From: Betaproteobacteria bacterium
GTDB lineage: Bacteria > Pseudomonadota > Gammaproteobacteria > Burkholderiales > UBA9220
NCBI GenBank assembly: GCA_020061285.1
Contig: JAGUYQ010000214.1
Span: 1 to 8,149 of the forward strand
DNA: 8,149 bases
Direction of reading: 5' to 3'
Made by a program: the position numbers and the translations under genes. A model generated the notes under the pieces. The model was not told the origin of the DNA, did not search any database, and saw nothing but the letters and a program-made list of their open reading frames with translations. Of the stretch, positions 5,601 through 8,149 are shown piece after piece. Position 1 is the first letter of the stretch. Every line of letters starts with the position of its first letter.

Positions 5601-6654
5601 GGAACACCCGTTCCTGCTCGGAGGCCGACTGGCGGGCGAAGAGAGGCAGGATTTCGGTACCCGGTGGGTGGTGCTTTCTTAAGAGTTCGGCGGTATCGCG
5701 GATTTCCCGCTCGCCGGGGAGGAACACCAGCACGTCCCCCAGGCCCAGGCGGGACACCTCGTCCACCGCATCGACAATGGCCTGCTCCATGTCGATCTCC
5801 CGATCGTCTTCGTCCTTGGCCTCCAGGGGACGGTAGCGCACTTCCACCGGGTAGAGGCGACCGGACACCTCGACTACCGGGGCGCCGTCGAAGTGGCGAG
5901 AAAAACGCTCCGCATCGATGGTGGCCGAGGTGATGATGACCTTCAGGTCGGGCCGCCGCGGCAGCAGACGTTTCAAATACCCCAGCAGGAAATCGATGTT
6001 GAGGCTGCGCTCGTGGGCCTCGTCGATGATGATCGTATCGTAGGCCAGGAGCAGGGGGTCGCCCTGGGTTTCCGCCAGCAGGATGCCGTCGGTCATCAGC
6101 TTGATGTAGGTCAGCTCCGACAGCTTGTCCTGGAAGCGCACCTTGTAGCCCACGGCGTGGCCGAGGGGGCTGTTCAGTTCGCTCGCCACCCGGTTGGCGA
6201 TGCTGCGGGCCGCCACCCGCCGGGGCTGGGTATGGCCGATCATCCCCGCCACCCCGCGCCGGAGATCGAGGCATAGCTTGGGCAATTGGGTGGTTTTGCC
6301 CGAACCGGTTTCGCCGCAGACGATCACCACCGGGTTGCCGCTGATGGCGGCGGCGATTTCCTCCCGCCGCTGGTTGACCGGCAGGTCCTCGTCGTAGATG
6401 GGCCGGGGCAGGCTCGCCAGGCGCCGCGCATAGGCCGCCTGGGATACTTCCAGGCGCTCCCGCCACTGTTTTTCCAACCTATCCGCCGGCTTGCCGGCCT
6501 GTTGGCGCTCCCGCAGGCGGCGGCCCTCCTGGGTCAGGATGTGGCGGTCACGGCTCAGGCAGGCATCGGGGAGAGTGAAGGAAGTATCGGTATTTGGCAC
6601 GTAACAAGCGGAATTTATTGGCGAAGGCGGATTATACACGGCTTGCCGGGACAC
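2632..6654 (-). CDS. hrpA: ATP-dependent RNA helicase HrpA (DEAH box)
   Basis: This is a full-length HrpA: a cytoplasmic DEAH-box 3'-5' RNA helicase, linked in E. coli to mRNA processing and to rescue of stalled or collided ribosomes. Motifs in order, numbered from the 6654 start: Walker A GETGSGKT at 114-121, DEAH at 211-214, SAT at 243-245, and motif VI QRSGRCGR at 410-417. Winged-helix/HA2 and OB-fold regions follow, then the long HrpA-specific C-terminal domain (DUF3418) ending PYPISYKRLEKAWGEIRP. The product has 1340 residues, against about 1300 in E. coli. Much of the excess is a palindromic insertion at residues 944-981. The start is uncertain. GTG 6654 has only a poor AGGGG and places a TATAAT promoter-like box inside the gene. 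GTG 6600 (1322 residues) would lie after that box, and conserved sequence (CLSRDRH) begins only at residue 32. hrpA is read divergently from tusE. Confidence 0.95.
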   Translation of the reverse strand: MSRQAVYNPPSPINSACYVPNTDTSFTLPDACLSRDRHILTQEGRRLRERQQAGKPADRLEKQWRERLEVSQAAYARRLASLPRPIYDEDLPVNQRREEIAAAISGNPVVIVCGETGSGKTTQLPKLCLDLRRGVAGMIGHTQPRRVAARSIANRVASELNSPLGHAVGYKVRFQDKLSELTYIKLMTDGILLAETQGDPLLLAYDTIIIDEAHERSLNIDFLLGYLKRLLPRRPDLKVIITSATIDAERFSRHFDGAPVVEVSGRLYPVEVRYRPLEAKDEDDREIDMEQAIVDAVDEVSRLGLGDVLVFLPGEREIRDTAELLRKHHPPGTEILPLFARQSASEQERVFQPSGRRRIVLATNVAETSLTVPGIRYVIDPGLARINRYSYRNKVQQLQVEKISQAAANQRSGRCGRVMSGVCVRLYGEAEFTARPPFTDPEILRTSLAAVILRMASLRLGDVDAFPFLEPPAPKAVADGYQLLGELGAVTEERTLTPLGEQLAKLPIDPKVGRMLLAAKEENCLTEVLVIASALSVPDPRMRPMERAGAADNAHRHFSDERSDFLAYLKLWTFYQEAVEHKKSNRKLINLCHDHFLSYVRMREWIDIHHQLQAVVTEMGFRPNETPAGYDEIHRALLAGLLGNVGVKTEEEGVYAGARGIKFAAHPSSVFKKKGPKWVMAAELVETTKLFARGMARIEPEWLEKVGPHLVKRHYFDPHWEKAGARVAGYERVTLYGLTLIPRRKIHYGPLNPKEARDIFIRQALVEGNYDSRAPFFEHNRQLVEDVQELEHKSRRQDVLVDEERMVAFYDARIPADMHNGAAFERWRRDAEKDNPKLLFMSRDDLMRHDAEGITETLFPKTLAVGEVACPLTYRFEPGHPLDGVTLTVPLHLLNKVDEVRCAWLVPGMVREKVTALVKGLPKQLRRLCVPVPEFVTGFLDSRFPSPLAPLPPAGEGNGALNSPPPQAGEALHKGLGERGSLAAALTAHIKRRTGQDVPTDAWEGTELPEHLKMHYRVVDDAGQELASDRDLAELRGKLGQAAQMTFAKGPDSDFEREGVTAWDFGDLPEKLAFSRGGAPLTGFPALADRGDSVAILLLDTPEAAAREMRGGVRRLLRLSLKEQMKQLEKSLPNFTHMALLARTIENPDEFREDLLTCIADRAFLGDDEPPRSEKAFQNQRDRARTRLPAVTEAAAKLAAAVLDDHHALQAKLAGKLPYPLAQDLKEQLGRLVYKGFLAATPWPHLQHLPRYLEAMLKRIEKYPGNADRDAKHTASLKDWWDKLETRREKHRKAGIDAPKLEDFRWMLEELRVSLFAQELRTPYPISYKRLEKAWGEIRP
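3714..3824 (-). repeat. REP-like composite palindromic element inserted in frame in hrpA
   Basis: Two strong palindromes lie side by side: CCTCCCCCGC/GCGGGGGAGG at 3744-3765 (10-bp arms) and CCCCTCTCCCGC/GCGGGAGAGGGG at 3784-3809 (12-bp arms). An outer pair of arms, TTCCCCTCTCCCCCAACCC at 3714-3732 and its near-complement at about 3806-3824, encloses both. The span is 111 bp, exactly 37 codons, and encodes a Pro/Gly/Ala-rich peptide (SPLAPLPPAGEGNGAL and so on) with no stop. It resembles the dispersed CTCTCCC-type intergenic palindromes common in proteobacteria. It lies where HrpA homologues continue from the FL-containing strand directly into a leucine-rich helix, in the C-terminal domain away from the helicase motifs. 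Confidence 0.8.
6631..6636 (-). promoter_or_regulatory. Possible -10 box for hrpA
   Basis: On the minus strand this is a perfect TATAAT. The -35 region, about 17-18 bases upstream near 6654-6660, reads CAGGGG or GCAGGG, a poor match. If the box is used, transcription begins near 6624 and the GTG starts at 6654 and 6639 cannot be used, leaving GTG 6600 as the first usable start. Confidence 0.35.
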
Positions 6655-6691
6655 CCCTGCACCGCCGGGGGAAAGTCGATTTAAAAAATAG

Positions 6692-6720
6692 TTGACAGTT
6701 AGACTAAGTCTTTATAGTAT
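6692..6720 (+). promoter_or_regulatory. tusE promoter with internal palindromic operator candidate
   Basis: A perfect -35 box TTGACA (6692-6697) is followed by TAGTAT at 6715-6720 with 17 bases between, or TATAGT at 6713-6718 with 15. The spacer holds an 11-base palindrome, AGACT-A-AGTCT (6701-6711), placed where a bound protein would block RNA polymerase. The promoter lies about 70 bases before the tusE start. An Rrf2/IscR-type or other repressor is conceivable but unproven. Confidence 0.6.
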
Positions 6721-6787
6721 TCGTACTCAACAAAGCCGATTATTTTGATCGGGTAATTTGCAGCATACCTGTACGAAGGAGAAAACC

Positions 6788-7120
6788 ATGAGCCTAGTCA
6801 TCAACGGCAACGAAATCCATACCGACCCCGAAGGCTATCTGGCCAACCTGGACGAGTGGAACGAGGATATCGCCCAAGCCCTCGCCGACCGCGATGGCCT
6901 GGCCCTCGGCGACTCCCACTGGCAGATCATCCATTTCATGCGCCAGTACTTCCTCGAGTACGGCACCGCCCCCAACCTGCGCATCCTGCAGAAGGCGCTG
7001 AAGGAAGAGTTCGGCGACGAATGGGGCGACAAGAAGTTCCTCTTCAACCTGTTCCCCTACGGCCCCGCCAAGCAGGCCGGGCGCTACGCCGGGACCCCCA
7101 AGCCCACGGGCTGCGTATAA
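6788..7120 (+). CDS. tusE: TusE/DsrC-family sulfur-carrier protein
   Basis: The 110-residue protein is a full-length DsrC/TusE/DsvC family member. Features are an MSLVINGNEIHTDPEGYL start, the EWNEDIAQALADRDG segment at about 22-36, HWQIIHFMRQYFLEYGTAPNLR at about 44-65, and the flexible C-terminal arm ending KPTGCV with the invariant penultimate cysteine. In E. coli, TusE accepts sulfur from TusBCD and passes it to MnmA for 2-thiouridine in tRNA wobble positions. True DsrC has a second cysteine eleven residues earlier; here that position is glycine, so this is the single-cysteine TusE type and not a DsrAB partner. The start at 6788 is preceded by AAGGAG with six to seven bases between; the upstream in-frame ATG at 6758 has no such signal. 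The gene has its own promoter and terminator, and no tusBCD genes are in the window. Confidence 0.9.
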   Translation: MSLVINGNEIHTDPEGYLANLDEWNEDIAQALADRDGLALGDSHWQIIHFMRQYFLEYGTAPNLRILQKALKEEFGDEWGDKKFLFNLFPYGPAKQAGRYAGTPKPTGCV

Positions 7121-7153
7121 GTTTCTCTCTCCAAGTAGTAACCATCCCCTCTT

Positions 7154-7186
7154 TGGGAGCGGCCGCAACGGCGCTCCCATTTTTTT
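7154..7186 (+). terminator. Rho-independent terminator of tusE
   Basis: TGGGAGCG pairs with CGCTCCCA around a ten-base loop that contains a small CCG/CGG inner stem. A run of seven T residues (7180-7186) follows directly. It lies 34 bases after the tusE stop. In the other direction no T run follows, so it would not serve the minus-strand gene at 7221-7886. Confidence 0.92.
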
Positions 7187-7220
7187 GCCCGTAACAACCA
7201 GGCGACGGGGTCAACGTCCA

Positions 7221-7886
7221 CTATTTATTGTGGATATAGCGGACGTCGTCGAAGGTGGACACCCAGGCGGGCCGGTAGGCCACCATCAGGGACATCACCA
7301 TGCCGGACAGCATGGCCTCCGACCAGCCGAGGAGGACGAAATAGGGCAGGTATTCGTGCAGCAGGTATTCCGCCTTGTAGGCGCCGGATAGGCCGAGGAG
7401 GAGGGTGGCGGCCACGCCGCAGGCGACCAGGGAGGCCGCCGCGCCGAAGAAGGCGTTGATGAAGATATAGAGAAAATAGTTGTTGGGCAGGCGCTTGTCG
7501 GCGTTGTAATAGATGGCGTAACTCAGCCATACCGGCAGGGCGCCCATCAGCAGCACGTTGAGGGAATAGCTCTCCCAGCCCGCACCGCCGTTGAGGGTGA
7601 TGGCCGCGACGACGATGGCCATGCCCAGGGTGGCCAGGTAGGGGCCCACCATCAGGGTCAGCACCGTGGCGCCCAGCATGTGGAAATTGAGCCCCGGACG
7701 GATGCCCGCCTTGATGCTCCAGATGCCCATCAGGAACACGCAGGCCCCCAGCCAGACGTTCAACAGGCCGGGGTCCTTGAGCCGCCGCCAGGGCGCGCGC
7801 AGCACCGCCAGGCCGAGCACGACGGCGAGCAGGCCGTGCCCCGCCCACACCCATTCGGTGGTCAACAGCGCATCCGGCAGATTCAT
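7221..7886 (-). CDS. CbiM-like energy-coupling-factor permease family membrane protein (COG3235 type)
   Basis: The 221-residue protein is an integral inner-membrane protein with about six hydrophobic segments (roughly residues 13-30, 42-58, 68-98, 108-127, 137-166, 179-204). It resembles the CbiM/NikM substrate-binding membrane components of ECF cobalt/nickel transporters, in particular the shorter COG3235 group. The segment LNFHMLGATVLTLMVGPYLA (66-85) carries the family's conserved His and Gly residues. It lacks the MHI(M)EG N-terminus with the metal-binding second His of true CbiM, so metal transport is not established, and no ECF ATPase or CbiQ-like partner is in the window. The ATG at 7886 is preceded by GAGGGGAG with good spacing. 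A possible promoter is TTGGCG with AATAAT about 17 bases downstream, just before the ribosome binding site. The gene is convergent with tusE and divergent from the HAD gene. Confidence 0.75.
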   Translation of the reverse strand: MNLPDALLTTEWVWAGHGLLAVVLGLAVLRAPWRRLKDPGLLNVWLGACVFLMGIWSIKAGIRPGLNFHMLGATVLTLMVGPYLATLGMAIVVAAITLNGGAGWESYSLNVLLMGALPVWLSYAIYYNADKRLPNNYFLYIFINAFFGAAASLVACGVAATLLLGLSGAYKAEYLLHEYLPYFVLLGWSEAMLSGMVMSLMVAYRPAWVSTFDDVRYIHNK

Positions 7887-8000
7887 CGCTCCCCTCGCGG
7901 CATTATTAGAGTTTGCTGATTCTACGCCAAGCGGCGCGGATTTTTAACTAGGAGCCACTTTCGGTAGGCTTCATGAAATCTACTGAAATAGGCTCTAAGG

Positions 8001-8006
8001 TATAAT
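8001..8006 (+). promoter_or_regulatory. -10 box of the HAD phosphatase gene
   Basis: This is a perfect TATAAT 28 bases before the GTG start. The -35 region (about 7978-7983) reads ATCTAC, a poor match, so the promoter may be weak or activator-dependent. Confidence 0.5.
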
Positions 8007-8034
8007 CCTAGCCCATTGAACAAGGAGACCCTTC

Positions 8035-8149
8035 GTGAAGCTGGCATTATTCGACCTGGACAACACCCTCCTCGGCGGCGACAGCGACTTCGAGTGGGCC
8101 CAGTTCCTCATCGGCCAAGGAGTCCTCGACCGGGAGGTGTACGAAGCCC
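8035..8149 (+). CDS. HAD superfamily subfamily IB hydrolase (SerB-like phosphatase), N-terminus only
   Basis: The visible 38 residues read VKLALFDLDNTLLGGDSDFE and then WAQFLIGQGVLDREVYEA. DLDNT at residues 7-11 is HAD motif I (DxDxT), containing the nucleophile Asp and the acid/base Asp. The following GGDSDFEWAQFL is typical of the IB subfamily, which includes phosphoserine phosphatase-like and histidinol-phosphatase-like enzymes with a helical cap. The substrate cannot be deduced from this fragment. The GTG start is preceded by AAGGAG with seven bases between. The gene continues past the window edge. Confidence 0.88.
   Translation, partial: MKLALFDLDNTLLGGDSDFEWAQFLIGQGVLDREVYEA

Noticed and set aside
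4763..6466. Minus-strand open frame of 567 codons within hrpA
   Set aside because: It is an alternative frame of the helicase gene, full of Gly/Pro/Arg/His as in high-GC shadow frames; the HrpA frame holds all motifs.
6758..6787. Ten-residue N-terminal extension of TusE from the ATG at 6758
   Set aside because: The AAGGAG just before 6788 and the family's usual start support the later ATG.
6794..7180. Minus-strand frame opposite tusE
   Set aside because: Antisense shadow of a well-recognised gene, and it begins inside the tusE terminator.

Overview
The window looks like the chromosome of a high-GC betaproteobacterium, plausibly a Rhodocyclales-type organism. This rests on the GC-rich codon use, a long-form HrpA helicase, a single-cysteine TusE/DsrC-family protein and a CbiM-like membrane protein. 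The genus assignment is inference; no rRNA or other marker is present.

Layout. 1-120 holds the N-terminus of a patatin-like phospholipase (minus). 198-675 holds a small alanine-rich protein of unknown function (minus) with a near-perfect sigma-54 promoter at 716-731. Its reading frame appears broken at a run of six C residues: the start with a ribosome binding site lies in one frame and the conserved-looking body in another. 801-2291 is a short integron cassette array with no integrase in view (a CALIN-like island). It has three attC sites, all oriented on the minus strand, carrying a DUF1311/LprI-like secreted protein, a GrpB-family protein and a 75-residue unknown protein encoded backwards relative to its attC. 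2292-2631 is an AT-richer gap with several inverted repeats and no convincing gene. 2632-6654 is hrpA (minus), a DEAH-box RNA helicase that carries an in-frame, GC-rich palindromic REP-like element of about 111 bp. 6655-6787 is a divergent regulatory region, followed by tusE (6788-7120, plus) and a clear intrinsic terminator. 7221-7886 is a CbiM/COG3235-type membrane protein (minus). 8035-8149 is the start of a HAD-family phosphatase (plus).

How it fits together. hrpA (RNA helicase, ribosome- and mRNA-related) and tusE (sulfur relay, tRNA thiolation in the characterised system) are housekeeping genes read divergently. The cassette array sits downstream of hrpA and immediately upstream of the sigma-54-driven gene. 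Any enhancer sites of that promoter would therefore fall close to or inside the array. The array uses its own recombination sites as gene signals: one attC core supplies a Shine-Dalgarno-like sequence and another attC contains a stop codon. The most unusual points are the REP-like element tolerated inside the HrpA protein, the reversed cassette, the terminal attC with a lost core site, and the frameshift in the sigma-54 gene.
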